A stretch of DNA of 64,000 nt, taken from Kitasatospora phosalacinea. Its GTDB lineage: Bacteria > Actinomycetota > Actinomycetes > Streptomycetales > Streptomycetaceae. The stretch lies in the NCBI RefSeq assembly GCF_030268885.1, contig NZ_BSSA01000012.1, positions 157,632 to 221,631 on the forward strand. Reading direction: 5' to 3'. This document shows positions 25,403 to 34,528 of the stretch, piece by piece (position 1 is the first letter of the stretch; each line of letters opens with the position of its first letter). The position numbers were made by a program, and so were the translations under genes. Below the pieces are notes generated by a model. That model was not told where the DNA came from. It ran no database searches and saw nothing but the letters and a program-made list of their open reading frames with translations.

Positions 25403-26017
25403 GGCGGTCTTCTCGGCGCTGTCCACGGACAGGTTGTAGTAGTACTTCACCTGCACCCAGGCGCGGACGTAGGTGCAGCGGTAGCCGGTGACGGAGGGCA
25501 GCCACTCGGCCGGGTCCTTGTCGCCCTTGGCCTGGTTGACGCTGTCGGTGACGGCTATCAGCTGGGGGCGGGTCAGGTCGTTGGCGAAGGCCTGCCGCTG
25601 GGCGGTGGTCCAGGCGGAGGCACCGGAGTCCCAGGCCTCGGCGAGCGGCACCACGTGGTCGATGTCCAGGTCGGAGGCGGCGTGCCAGGTGGCGCCGTCG
25701 TACGGGGAGTACCAGGTGCCGGAGGTGGCGGCGCAGTTGGCGTCGGTGACCACGCCGGAGCCGTCGCGCTTGAGGACGGTCTCGCGGGTGTTGCAGGTGC
25801 CGGAGATGGTGATCCAGTGCGGGAACAGGTCGCGGCTGTAGCCGGTGCGGTTCTCGACCTTCACGCTCAACTGGGTCAGGTAGCTGCGGGCGGTGGCGGC
25901 GGAGACCGGGGTGGGCAGGGCGGCCTGGGCGGTGCCGCCGCTCGCGGTGACGGCTCCGGCGGCGAGGACGGAGGTGGTGGCGACGGCGGCGAAACGGCGG
26001 AGGAAACGATTCGGCAC
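25376..26017 (-). CDS. Secreted HNH-family nuclease (DUF1524/GmrSD C-terminal type)
   Basis: A 213-residue exported protein. A Sec signal peptide (FLRRFAAVATTSVLAAGAVTASGGTAQA) is followed by a domain with NRTGYSRDLFPHW, TCNTRETVL, SDLDIDHVVPLAEAWDSGAS (the DHVVPL His-metal motif) and FANDLTRPQLIAVTDSVNQAKGDKDPAEW, characteristic of DUF1524 HNH nucleases. Such proteins probably degrade extracellular DNA for nutrients. The start is a GTG at 26017 after CAGGAG. It is divergent from the leader peptide at 26350. Confidence 0.9.
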   Translation of the reverse strand: MPNRFLRRFAAVATTSVLAAGAVTASGGTAQAALPTPVSAATARSYLTQLSVKVENRTGYSRDLFPHWITISGTCNTRETVLKRDGSGVVTDANCAATSGTWYSPYDGATWHAASDLDIDHVVPLAEAWDSGASAWTTAQRQAFANDLTRPQLIAVTDSVNQAKGDKDPAEWLPSVTGYRCTYVRAWVQVKYYYNLSVDSAEKTALTNILNGC

Positions 26018-26349
26018 GGGGACGCTCCTGGGCTCGGCGGAGGGGCGGTTGGCGGTGCCGGGCCAGACTGGCAGCCGGCTGTCTATGCGGGTAGATACCG
26101 AGCCGTGAAGATTGCATTACCGTCATATGGCGATTCCGGCGCCCGATGTGAACGCCCGTCACCGGAGGTGTCCGGAGCAATGCGCGCGATGAACCCCAAC
26201 TACCGTAGGAACAAAGCGAGTTGACGCTCCGTCCGGCACGCCGCGATCACCCCTTGACCGCCCCCGGACGGTGATCTACCTTCGTGCCTCGCCACGAGTT
26301 CCGGAGCGCGCCCCGCCCGACCGGACCGACCACGACCGGGAGGACGAGG
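26018..26349. other. 332-bp divergent intergenic region
   Basis: No protein-coding signal is visible. The middle (26100-26140, with GATTGCATTACCGTCATATGGCG) is AT-richer and probably holds promoters for the nuclease (leftward) and the leader-peptide operon (rightward). I cannot assign exact boxes. Confidence 0.5.
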
Positions 26350-26418
26350 GTGCCCACGGCTCTGTACGGCCGCCGCCACATCGACCTGCTCATGGTCTCC
26401 AGTTCGCTGTGTAGGTGA
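26350..26418 (+). CDS. Cysteine-containing leader peptide (upstream ORF)
   Basis: A 22-codon ORF starting at GTG 26350 with GGAGGACGAGG directly upstream. It contains RRHIDLLMVSSSLCR at its C-terminus, the pattern I know from short actinomycete leader peptides upstream of transport and sulfur-related genes: Arg-Arg-His, then Asp-Leu and a Cys near the stop. The lone Cys codon (TGT) next to the stop suits ribosome stalling when cysteinyl-tRNA is short. It precedes a dipeptide ABC transporter and dipeptidase. The likely role is attenuation control of that operon. Confidence 0.78.
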   Translation: MPTALYGRRHIDLLMVSSSLCR

Positions 26419-26589
26419 GCCCGCAGGCACCGCCGCCGCCCGGCCCGCTCCAGTCGCCCGGCCCAGTCGCCCGGCCCGGCCGCCCAGTCCAGCCCGCCCG
26501 CACCCCCGTGCCGGCCCGCGCCCGCCCGCACCCCCGTGCCCGCCCGCGCCCGCCGTCGCCCCCGCGCACCGCGAAACCGGAGAACCACC
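26419..26589 (+). promoter_or_regulatory. C-rich, G-poor untranslated region (possible Rho-utilisation/attenuator)
   Basis: About 170 bases between the leader-peptide stop and the lipoprotein start are dominated by C, with G-poor runs, and include a 28-bp direct repeat (from 26495 and from 26523, each containing GCCCGCACCCCCGTGCC). C-over-G-rich RNA that follows a short uORF is the type of target used by Rho when translation of the uORF ends early. That function is inferred. The composition and repeat are seen directly. Confidence 0.55.
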
Positions 26590-28260
26590 ATGCCCAAGCC
26601 CCCTGCCGGACACGGCAGTTCGCCCACGTCAGGCCCCGCCCGCCACCGCCTCGGCGCGCTCGCGCTGACCGCCGCCGTCTTGGTCGCCGCCGCGGCCTGC
26701 ACCAGCGCCAGGTCCGGCGGGAGCGCTTCGGGCGACGCCGCCGGTCCCGTCCTGACCATCGGCACCACCGACCAGGTGGTCAGCCTCGACCCGGCCGGCT
26801 CCTGGGACGCCGGCTCCGGCACGATCGCGGACGAGGTCTACGCCCCGCTGCTCAGCGCCGCGAACGGCACCTCCGACGTCACCCCGGACCTGGCCGCGAG
26901 CGTGAAGCTGACCGCGCCCACCCAGTACACCGTGACCCTGAAGCCCGGCCTGAAGTTCGCCAACGGCCACGACCTGACCTCCTCCGACGTCAAGTTCAGC
27001 TTCGACCGGCAGCTGCGGATCGCCGACAGGAACGGCCCCTCCACCCTGCTCCACAACCTCGCCTCGACCGCCGCCCCCGACCCGGCCACCGTCGTGTTCA
27101 CCCTCAAGTCCGCGAACGACAGCCTCTTCCCGCAGGTGCTCTCCACCGGCGCGGGCTTCGTCCTGGACGAGGAGGTCTTCCCCGCCGACAAGGTCCTCGA
27201 CGACGACGCCGTGGTCAGGGCCCGCCCCTGGAACGGCCCGTACGGCATCACCAGCTACGCCAAGAACTCGCTGGTCGCCTTCGAGGCCAACGGCGCCTAC
27301 CGGGGTCGGCTCGGCACGCCGAGGACCGCGCGGGTGCGGCTGAAGTACTACACCGACCCGAACAACCTGAAGCTGGACGTCCAGCAGGGCGGCGTCGACG
27401 TCGTCTACCGCACCCTGCCGATCGCCGACCTGCAGGACCTCTCCGGCAAGCCCGGCGTCAGCGTCCACACCGGCTCCGGCAACGGCATCCGCTACCTGGT
27501 CTTCGACTTCGCCTCGCAGCCCTACGGCAGCGCCACCGGCCAGGCCGACCCGGCCAAGGCGCTCGCCGTCCGGCAGGCCGTCGCCCACTCCGTGGACCGG
27601 GCCCAACTCGCCTCCCAGGTGTACAAGAACACCTTCGAGCCGCTCTACACCTCGGTGCCGGACGGCATCACCGGCGCCACCCCGTCCTACCGGACGCTGT
27701 ACGGCGACGGGAAGGGCGGCCCCGCCGAGGACGCCGCCGCGGCGGTGCTCGCCGCCGCCGGGGTGCAGACCCCGGTCACCCTGCACCTCCAGTACAACAC
27801 CGACCACTACGGCTCCTCCTCCGCCGACGAGTACGCCCTGGTCAAGACCCAGCTGGAGGCGACCGGCCTGTTCAAGGTCGAGCTGCAGTCCACCGAGTGG
27901 GCGCAGTACGGCAAGGACCGGGTCGCCGACCTCTACCCGCTCTACCAACTCGGCTGGTACGCGGACTACCTGGACGCCGACAACTACCTCGGCACCTTCT
28001 TCGTCCCGGACAGCTGGGTGCACAGCGGCTACCGCGACCCGGCCGTGCAGGCGCTGATCGCGCAGGAGCAGACCGAGACCGACCCGGCCGCCCGCACGAA
28101 GCTGCTGGAGCAGGTGCAGGACGCCACCGCCCGGCAGGTGCCGCTGCTGCCGCTGCTGCAGGGCTCCACCGCGATCGTCACCCGCTCCGACGTGCGGGGC
28201 GTGCCCGAGCGGCTGAACAGCGCCTACCGGTTCCGCTGGGCCGAGATCAGCAAGGGCTGA
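26590..28260 (+). CDS. Peptide ABC transporter substrate-binding lipoprotein (family 5)
   Basis: A 556-residue lipoprotein starting at an ATG at 26590 with GGAG upstream. The signal ends with the lipobox AAAAC-TS, so the mature protein is anchored outside the membrane. The body shows family-5 (DppA/OppA) features: TPDLAASVKLTAPTQYTVTL, then KFANGHDLTSSDVKFSFDR, then LDVQQGGVDVVYRTLP, VRQAVAHSVDRAQLASQVYK and LYQLGWYADYLDADNYLGTF near the C-terminus. It delivers dipeptides or oligopeptides to the permeases encoded next. The preceding Cys leader and the M19 dipeptidase at the end of the operon suggest cysteine-containing peptides. Confidence 0.9.
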   Translation: MPKPPAGHGSSPTSGPARHRLGALALTAAVLVAAAACTSARSGGSASGDAAGPVLTIGTTDQVVSLDPAGSWDAGSGTIADEVYAPLLSAANGTSDVTPDLAASVKLTAPTQYTVTLKPGLKFANGHDLTSSDVKFSFDRQLRIADRNGPSTLLHNLASTAAPDPATVVFTLKSANDSLFPQVLSTGAGFVLDEEVFPADKVLDDDAVVRARPWNGPYGITSYAKNSLVAFEANGAYRGRLGTPRTARVRLKYYTDPNNLKLDVQQGGVDVVYRTLPIADLQDLSGKPGVSVHTGSGNGIRYLVFDFASQPYGSATGQADPAKALAVRQAVAHSVDRAQLASQVYKNTFEPLYTSVPDGITGATPSYRTLYGDGKGGPAEDAAAAVLAAAGVQTPVTLHLQYNTDHYGSSSADEYALVKTQLEATGLFKVELQSTEWAQYGKDRVADLYPLYQLGWYADYLDADNYLGTFFVPDSWVHSGYRDPAVQALIAQEQTETDPAARTKLLEQVQDATARQVPLLPLLQGSTAIVTRSDVRGVPERLNSAYRFRWAEISKG

Positions 28261-28301
28261 CCCCGGCCGCCCCCGCCACCCGCCATCCCGAGGACCACGC
28301 C

Positions 28302-29420
28302 ATGACGCTCGCCCCGCCCCTGGACGGACGGCGCGACGGACCGCACGGCGGACAGCGGGACGGGGCGGGGCGCGGCCGGTTCCGACCGGCCGTGCTCCGC
28401 TCGCCGCTGGCCCGCTACCTGGCCGCCCGCCTGCTGCTCGTCCTGCCCACCGTCCTGCTCCTGCTCACCGCGGTCTTCTTCCTGATGCGGGCCACCGGCG
28501 ACCCGGTCACCACCGCCTTCGCCGACCGGCTCACCCCGGCCCAGCTGCAGCAGAAGCTGCACGCGGCGGGCTACGACCGGCCGCTGCTCACCCAGTACCT
28601 GGACTACCTGCGGCAGGTCGCCACCGGCGACTTCGGCCGCACCGCCACCGACAACCGGGCGGTCGGCGAGGTCCTGCTCACCTACGGCGCCGCCACCCTC
28701 GAACTCGCCTGCTGGGCGCTGCTGGTGGCCGTCGCGGTGGGCGTCCCGCTGGGCGCGCTGGCGGCCCGCCACCGCGACCGCGCCCCGGACGCCGTGCTGC
28801 GGCTGGCGGCCGTCCTCGGCTACGCCACCCCGGTGTTCTTCGTCGGGCTGCTGCTGAAACTGGTCTTCGCGGTCGGGCTCGGCTGGCTGCCGGTCGCCGG
28901 GCGCGCCTCGGTGCAGACCGAGCTGCGCCTGCAGGACCTCGCCGACCCCACCGGCCTCTACCTGCTGGACGCCCTGCGCAGCGGCGACGGCGCCGCCGTC
29001 GCCGACGTGCTGCGGCACAGCGTGCTGCCCGCCCTGGCGCTGGGCCTGCTGCTGGCGGGGGTGCTGCTGCGGCTGGTGCGCACCCACCTGATCGCCACCC
29101 TGGAGGCCGAGTACGTGGTGGCGGCCCGCTCGCGCGGCGTCGGCGCCCGGCGCCTGCTCACCCGGCACGCCGCCCGGCCCGCGCTGGTGCCGGTGGTGAC
29201 GGTGCTGGGCCTGCAGGTCGCCGGGCTGCTCGGCGGCGCGGTGCTCACCGAGACCACCTTCGAGTGGAAGGGCCTGGGCTACCAGCTGGCCCACTACCTG
29301 ACGGTGCGCGACTTCGCCGCCGTCCAGGGCATCGTCGCGCTCTTCGCGGTGGTGGTCGCGGTGGTCAACTTCCTGGTGGACGCCCTGGCCGCGCTGATCG
29401 ACCCCCGGGTGAGGTACTGA
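28302..29420 (+). CDS. Peptide ABC transporter permease (DppB type)
   Basis: A 372-residue inner-membrane protein with a basic Gly/Arg-rich N-terminal tail of about 40 residues, then the first helix (LLLVLPTVLLLLTAVFFLM), a periplasmic loop with DRPLLTQYLDYLRQVATGDFGRT, and five further helices. The EAA loop that contacts the ATPase is EYVVAARSRGVGARRLLTRHAARPAL. The start is an ATG at 28302, 41 bp after the lipoprotein gene. It overlaps the next permease gene by the A of ATGA. Confidence 0.9.
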   Translation: MTLAPPLDGRRDGPHGGQRDGAGRGRFRPAVLRSPLARYLAARLLLVLPTVLLLLTAVFFLMRATGDPVTTAFADRLTPAQLQQKLHAAGYDRPLLTQYLDYLRQVATGDFGRTATDNRAVGEVLLTYGAATLELACWALLVAVAVGVPLGALAARHRDRAPDAVLRLAAVLGYATPVFFVGLLLKLVFAVGLGWLPVAGRASVQTELRLQDLADPTGLYLLDALRSGDGAAVADVLRHSVLPALALGLLLAGVLLRLVRTHLIATLEAEYVVAARSRGVGARRLLTRHAARPALVPVVTVLGLQVAGLLGGAVLTETTFEWKGLGYQLAHYLTVRDFAAVQGIVALFAVVVAVVNFLVDALAALIDPRVRY

Positions 29421-30430
29421 TGTCCGACCGTCCTGCGGCGCCCGACCGGCCCCGGCACCCCGCGGCGCCCGACCGCCCCCGGCGCCTCGCCCGGTTGGTG
29501 CCGCAACGGGTGCGCGGCAGCGTCGGCCTGCAGCGCGCCATGCTGCTGACCGGCGCCGGGCTGACCGCGCTGCTGCTGCTGGCCGCGCTGCTCGCCCCGT
29601 GGCTCGCGCCCTGGGGCCACGCCCAGCTCCAGGACGGCGGCGCGCTGTTCGGCTCCCGGCAGCCGCCCGGCCCCGGCCACCCGCTGGGCACCACCGCGGG
29701 CGGCTACGACGTGCTGGCCCGCACCCTGTGGGGCACCCGCACCGCCGTCGCCGTGATCGGGCTGTCGCTGCTGCTGTCGGTGCTGCCCGGCACCCTGCTC
29801 GGGCTCTTCTCCGGCTACCTGGGCGGCTGGGCGGACCGGCTGCTGGTCGGGGTCGCCGACGCGCTGTACTCCTTCCCCTCGCTGCTGCTGGCCATCGTCA
29901 TGTCGGTGGTGATCAGCGGCGGGCGCTCCAGCCTGGTCGGCGGGCTGACCGCGGCGGCCTGCTCGATCGCGCTGGTCTTCGTGCCGCAGTACTTCCGGGC
30001 GGTGCGCGCCGAGGTGCTGCGGGTCAAGGCCGAGCCCTTCGTGGAGGCGGCCCGGGTGATCGGCACCGGCCACCTGCGGATCATGTTCCGGCACGTGCTG
30101 CGCAACTCGGTGCGCTCGCTGCCGCTGCTGCTGACCCTGAACGCCGCCGAGTCGGTGCTGACCCTGGCCGGGCTCGGCTTCCTCGGCTTCGGCATCGAGC
30201 CCAACTCCGCCGCCGAGTGGGGCTACGACCTCAACCGCTCGGTCTCCGACGTCACCTCGGGCGTCTGGTGGACCGCGCTGGCCCCGGGCACCGCCACCGT
30301 CCTGACCGTCCTGGGCGTCACCCTGCTCGGCGAGAGCCTCAACGACCTGGCCGACCCGCGCCTGCGCCGCCGCCGCGCCCCGGCCGCGTCCACGTCCCCG
30401 ACCGCGGCGAAGGAGCCGACCCGTGCCTGA
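29420..30430 (+). CDS. Peptide ABC transporter permease (DppC type)
   Basis: A 336-residue partner permease. The Pro/Arg-rich tail is followed by the N-terminal helix MLLTGAGLTALLLLAALLAPW and the DppC-type loop GHPLGTTAGGYDVLARTLWGTR. The EAA motif is PFVEAARVIGTGHLRIMFRHVLRN and the C-terminus has LNDLADPRLR, typical of DppC. The ATG at 29420 overlaps the preceding stop (ATGA), so the two permeases are translationally coupled. Confidence 0.9.
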   Translation: MSDRPAAPDRPRHPAAPDRPRRLARLVPQRVRGSVGLQRAMLLTGAGLTALLLLAALLAPWLAPWGHAQLQDGGALFGSRQPPGPGHPLGTTAGGYDVLARTLWGTRTAVAVIGLSLLLSVLPGTLLGLFSGYLGGWADRLLVGVADALYSFPSLLLAIVMSVVISGGRSSLVGGLTAAACSIALVFVPQYFRAVRAEVLRVKAEPFVEAARVIGTGHLRIMFRHVLRNSVRSLPLLLTLNAAESVLTLAGLGFLGFGIEPNSAAEWGYDLNRSVSDVTSGVWWTALAPGTATVLTVLGVTLLGESLNDLADPRLRRRRAPAASTSPTAAKEPTRA

Positions 30431-30441
30431 GGAGCCGACCG

Positions 30442-32238
30442 ATGCCCGGGAGCCCGCCCGTGCCTGAGGAACTGCTGCGGATCGAGGACCTGCACGTCTC
30501 CTTCGCCACCGACCGCGCGGCCGTGCCCGCCGTCCGGGGCGTCGACCTGACGGTGGCCGCCGGGGAGGCGGTGGCGCTGGTCGGGGAGAGCGGCAGCGGC
30601 AAGACCGTCACCGCGCGCAGCGTGCTCGGCCTGCTGCCCTCCTCGGCCGCCGCCACCGGACGGGTGCTGCTCGACCACGGCGCCGCGGGCCCGGTGGACG
30701 TGCTGGCCGCGGACCGGCGCACCCTGCGGGCGCTGCGCGGGACGGCGGCCGCCATGGTCTTCCAGGAACCCGCGACGGCGCTCAACCCGGTCTTCCCGAT
30801 CGGCTGGCAGCTCGCCGAGGGCCTGCGGGCCCACGGCCGCGGCACCCGCGCCACCCGCCGCGCCCGCGCGGTCGAACTGCTCGGGCAGGTCGGCATCCCC
30901 GACCCCGAACGGCGGGCCGACCACTACCCGCACCAGCTGTCGGGCGGCCAGCAGCAGCGCGCCGTGATCGCGATGGCCCTCGCGCTGGGCGCCCGGCTGC
31001 TGATCGCGGACGAGCCCACCACCGCCCTGGACGTCACCGTGCAGGCCGAGATCCTCGACCTGCTGCGGCACTGCCGGGACGAGCTGGGCACCGCGCTGCT
31101 GCTGATCACCCACAACCTGGGCGTGGTCGCCGACCTGGCCGACCGGGTCGCGGTGATGCGCGCCGGGCGGATCGTCGAGCAGGCCCCGGTCGGCGAGCTG
31201 TTCGCCGCGCCGCAGCACCCGTACACCCGCCAACTGCTGTCCGCCGTACCGGTCTTCGGCAGCGCTCCGCCGTTGCCCGCCCGCCCGGCCGGGGCCGTGG
31301 ACGCCCCGCCGGTGGTCGCGGCCCGCGGGCTGGTGGTCGAGTACCCGGGGCGGTGGGGGCGGCCGCCGTTCCGGGCCGTGGACGGGGTCGACCTGGAGAT
31401 CGGCGCGGGCGAGGTGCTGGGGCTGGTCGGGGAGAGCGGCAGCGGCAAGACCACCATCGGCCGGGCCCTGGCCGGGCTCACCGCCACCGGCGGCGGCACC
31501 CTGACCGTCCTGGGCGAGACGCTGCGCCCCGGCCCGCGCCGCCGCACCGGCACCGCGGCCGGACGCGGCGGCCGGCTCGGCTTCGTCTTCCAGGACCCGG
31601 CCGCCAGCTTCGACCCCCGGCTCACCGTCGGCGCCTGCGTGGCCGAACCGCTGCGGGTGCACCGGCCCGAGCTCGACGGCGCCGCCGTCGCCGCCCGGGT
31701 CCGGGAGCTGCTGGAGCACGTCCGGCTGCCCGCCGACACCGCCGACCGGCACCCGCACGAACTCAGCGGCGGCCAGCGTCAACGCGCTTCGCTGGCACGG
31801 GCGTTGGCCCTCGACCCGGAGCTGGTGATCGCGGACGAGCCGACCTCCGCGCTGGACGTCTCGGTGCAGGCGCAGGTGCTGGAGCTGTTCACCCGGCTGC
31901 AGCGCGAACTCGGCTTCGCCACCCTGTTCGTCAGCCACGACCTGGCCGTGGTCGAGCGGGTCGCCGACCGGGTCGCCGTGCTGCACCGCGGCCGGGTGGT
32001 CGAGAGCGGGCCCACCGCCCGCGTCCTGGGCGCCCCCGCACACCCCTACACCCGGCGGCTGATCGCCTCGCTGCCCGTCCCCGACCCACGGCGGCAGGCC
32101 GCCCGGCGCCGCGCCGCCGCCCTCCCCCGGCAGGAGTCCCAGCAGCCCCAGCAGCCCCAGCAGGAGCAGCAGCCCCTCCAGCACCCCCTCCAGCAGCCCC
32201 ACCAGCAGTCCCGGCAGACAGGAGCCACCACCCCGTGA
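30442..32238 (+). CDS. Fused double ATP-binding subunit of the peptide ABC transporter (DppD-DppF)
   Basis: A 598-residue protein with two complete nucleotide-binding domains. Each has Walker A (GESGSGKT), a Q loop, the signature LSGGQ (HQLSGGQQQRAVIAMA and HELSGGQRQRASLARA) and a Walker B with DEPT. In most bacteria DppD and DppF are separate proteins. The last 45 residues form a Gln/Pro-rich tail (QQPQQPQQEQQ). The start is an ATG at 30442 with GAGGAG upstream. Its stop overlaps the GTG of the dipeptidase gene by four bases. Confidence 0.9.
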   Translation: MPGSPPVPEELLRIEDLHVSFATDRAAVPAVRGVDLTVAAGEAVALVGESGSGKTVTARSVLGLLPSSAAATGRVLLDHGAAGPVDVLAADRRTLRALRGTAAAMVFQEPATALNPVFPIGWQLAEGLRAHGRGTRATRRARAVELLGQVGIPDPERRADHYPHQLSGGQQQRAVIAMALALGARLLIADEPTTALDVTVQAEILDLLRHCRDELGTALLLITHNLGVVADLADRVAVMRAGRIVEQAPVGELFAAPQHPYTRQLLSAVPVFGSAPPLPARPAGAVDAPPVVAARGLVVEYPGRWGRPPFRAVDGVDLEIGAGEVLGLVGESGSGKTTIGRALAGLTATGGGTLTVLGETLRPGPRRRTGTAAGRGGRLGFVFQDPAASFDPRLTVGACVAEPLRVHRPELDGAAVAARVRELLEHVRLPADTADRHPHELSGGQRQRASLARALALDPELVIADEPTSALDVSVQAQVLELFTRLQRELGFATLFVSHDLAVVERVADRVAVLHRGRVVESGPTARVLGAPAHPYTRRLIASLPVPDPRRQAARRRAAALPRQESQQPQQPQQEQQPLQHPLQQPHQQSRQTGATTP

Positions 32239-33467
32239 GCAGCCACCACGACACCGTCCGGGAGGCGTTGCGCCGCACCCCCGTCGTCGACGGCCACAAC
32301 GACCTGCCGGTCGCCCTGCGGGCCCGCGCCGGGGGCTCGGTGGAGGGCTTGGACCGGCACCGGCCGGAACTGCACACCGACCTGGACCGGCTGCGCGCGG
32401 GCGGGGTGGGCGCGCAGTTCTGGTCCGTCTACATGCCCTCCGACCTGCCCGAGCCGGACGCCGCCGTGGCCACCCTGGAGCAGCTCGACCTGGCCCACCG
32501 GCTGATCGCCCGCTACCCGGAGCGGCTGCGCCCGGCCGCCACCGCCGACCAGGTGGAGGCGGCGATCGCCCAGGGCCGGATCGCCTCGCTGCTCGGCATC
32601 GAGGGCGGCCACTCGCTGGCCTCCTCGCTCGGCGTGCTGCGCGCCTACGCCCGGCTGGGCGTGCGCTACCTGACGCTCACCCACAACCACCACACCCCGT
32701 GGGCCGACTCCGCCACCGACCCGGACTCCCCCGGCGTCGGCGGGCTCTCCGAGGCCGGGCTGGCCGTGGTCGCCGAGCTGAACCGGATCGGCGTGCTGGT
32801 CGACCTCTCGCACACCGCCGAGGCCACCCAGCGGGCCGCGCTGGCCGCCTCCACCGCCCCGGTGATCTTCAGCCACTCCTCCTGCCGGGCCGTCGACGAC
32901 CACCCGCGCAACGTCTCCGACGAGGTGCTGGCGCTGCTGGCCGCCAACGGCGGCGTGGTCCAACTGACCTTCGTGCCGGACTTCGTGTCCACCGAGGTGG
33001 CCGCCTGGCGCGCCGAGCTGGCCGCCGAGCGCGCACGCCTCGGCCTGCCCGAGCAGCGCTGGTCCTGGCCGCGGCACCCGGCCCCGGACGAGAGCCCGGC
33101 CGACGCGGCCGCCGAGTACGCCGCCGCGTTCGCCGCCGGACCCGGGGCGCCCCCGCCGCCGGAGCTCCGGCGCTGGCTGGACGCCCACCCGCGCCCCGAG
33201 GCCACCGCCGCCCAGGTCGCCGACCACGTCGAGCACGCCCGCGAGGTCGCGGGCCCGGCCCACCTCGGCCTCGGCGGCGACTACGACGGCGTCGACCGGC
33301 AGCCCGCCGACCTGCCCGACGTCGCCGGGTACCCGGTCCTGCTGCGGGAGTTGGCCGCCCGCGGCTGGTCGGCCGCCGAACTGGAGGCGCTCACCGGCCG
33401 CAACGTGCTGCGGGTGCTGCGCGAGGCCGAGCGGCGGGCCGAGGAGCCGCTCTGGCCCCGGTGGTGA
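32235..33467 (+). CDS. M19 membrane-dipeptidase-family (renal dipeptidase) enzyme
   Basis: A 410-residue amidohydrolase that cleaves dipeptides with a binuclear zinc centre. Ligands are visible: VVDGHNDLPV (HxD), LLGIEGGHSL (bridging Glu), VLVDLSHTAE and IFSHSSCRAVDDHPRN (His), and GLGGDYDGVD near the C-terminus. No signal peptide is present, so it works in the cytoplasm on imported peptides. Translation is coupled to the ATPase gene (GTGA overlap). Family members include the renal enzyme that hydrolyses cysteinylglycine, which matches the Cys leader peptide at the head of the operon. Confidence 0.92.
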   Translation: MSSHHDTVREALRRTPVVDGHNDLPVALRARAGGSVEGLDRHRPELHTDLDRLRAGGVGAQFWSVYMPSDLPEPDAAVATLEQLDLAHRLIARYPERLRPAATADQVEAAIAQGRIASLLGIEGGHSLASSLGVLRAYARLGVRYLTLTHNHHTPWADSATDPDSPGVGGLSEAGLAVVAELNRIGVLVDLSHTAEATQRAALAASTAPVIFSHSSCRAVDDHPRNVSDEVLALLAANGGVVQLTFVPDFVSTEVAAWRAELAAERARLGLPEQRWSWPRHPAPDESPADAAAEYAAAFAAGPGAPPPPELRRWLDAHPRPEATAAQVADHVEHAREVAGPAHLGLGGDYDGVDRQPADLPDVAGYPVLLRELAARGWSAAELEALTGRNVLRVLREAERRAEEPLWPRW

Positions 33468-33528
33468 GCGCCGGTGGTGAGCCCCGGCGATCCCCTGTGG
33501 TGAACCCGGGGACGTACGGCCGTCGCCC

Positions 33529-33792
33529 CTACGGCTGCTGCCAGTACGTCCCGGTCAGCACCGCGAACTCCCACTCCTCCAGGCGCTCCGCCAGCACCTC
33601 CCGCCCGGCGGCCTGCCGCGCGACCAGTTCCGCCAGCGCGGCCACCAGCGGGCGGCAGGCACCGATGCCGTGGCGCTCCACGAACTCGTCCAGCAGCGCC
33701 GTCTCCGCCGCGCCGCCACCGGCGCGCACCAGCGCGATCGCCGCCAGCACCACCGAGTCGGCGAAAGCCTGCGGCCCGTGTCCCGTCTCCAT
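33529..33792 (-). CDS. Small hypothetical protein
   Basis: An 87-residue protein from an ATG at 33792 with a GGGGAGGGTGGGG site upstream. It reads METGHGPQAFADSVVLAAIAL, then helices ending LEEWEFAVLTGTYWQQP. It is soluble, all-helical in appearance and without known motifs. It converges on the dipeptidase gene. Confidence 0.65.
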   Translation of the reverse strand: METGHGPQAFADSVVLAAIALVRAGGGAAETALLDEFVERHGIGACRPLVAALAELVARQAAGREVLAERLEEWEFAVLTGTYWQQP

Positions 33793-33961
33793 GCCCCACC
33801 CTCCCCCGCCGCCGGACGCCGCCTTCACCCCCGTCCCCACGCCCGGGTGAACCCCGCCCCGCCCCTCCACCCGCCGGGGACCGGCCTGCTAGGGTGCGCG
33901 CCCGGCCCGGCGCGGGGATATCCGGTTGACCGGGGCGGCGGGCGTTGCGCATCATCCCGGC

Positions 33962-34528
33962 ATGGAACCGGCCCTGTTGAACGTGGTGGACGTCGAGGCC
34001 ACCTGCTGGGACGGGCAGCCGCCGCCCGGCCAGGTCAGCGAGATCATCGAGATCGGGCTGACGGTGGTCGACCTGTCCTCCCTGCAGCGGGTCGGTCGGC
34101 ACCGGATCCTGGTCCGCCCGCGGCGTTCGACGGTCAGCGCCTTCTGCACCGAGCTGACCGGGCTGACCGCGTCCGAGGTGGCCACCGGCCTGTCCTTCGC
34201 CGAGGCGTGCCGCCTGCTGGCCGCCGAGCACCGGGCGGGGCGCCGCCCGTGGGCGAGCTGGGGCGACTACGACCGCCTGCAGTTCACCCGCCAGTGCCGG
34301 GCCACCGGCACCGCCTACCCGTTCGGCCGCCACCACACCAACGCCAAGGCCGCCTTCACCGAGGCCCACGCCCTGCGCAAGCGCCCCGGCATGGCCCGCG
34401 CCCTCGAACTCGCCGGCCTCCCCCTGGAGGGCCGCCACCACAGCGGCGCGGACGACGCCTGGAACATCGCCGCCCTCGTCCTGTCCCTGGCCGGGGCGGG
34501 CGACTGGCCGCCGCCCCAGGCGCGTTGA
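33962..34528 (+). CDS. DEDDh 3'-5' exonuclease (KapD/ERI-1-like)
   Basis: A 188-residue single-domain exonuclease. Exo I is VVDVEATCW (Asp and Glu), Exo II lies around PWASWGDYDRLQF (Asp) and Exo III is HHSGADDAWNIAALV (His and Asp). The order and spacing match the ERI-1/KapD-like RNase T fold, which trims RNA or DNA ends. The start ATG is at 33962. There is no obvious operon partner. Confidence 0.9.
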   Translation: MEPALLNVVDVEATCWDGQPPPGQVSEIIEIGLTVVDLSSLQRVGRHRILVRPRRSTVSAFCTELTGLTASEVATGLSFAEACRLLAAEHRAGRRPWASWGDYDRLQFTRQCRATGTAYPFGRHHTNAKAAFTEAHALRKRPGMARALELAGLPLEGRHHSGADDAWNIAALVLSLAGAGDWPPPQAR

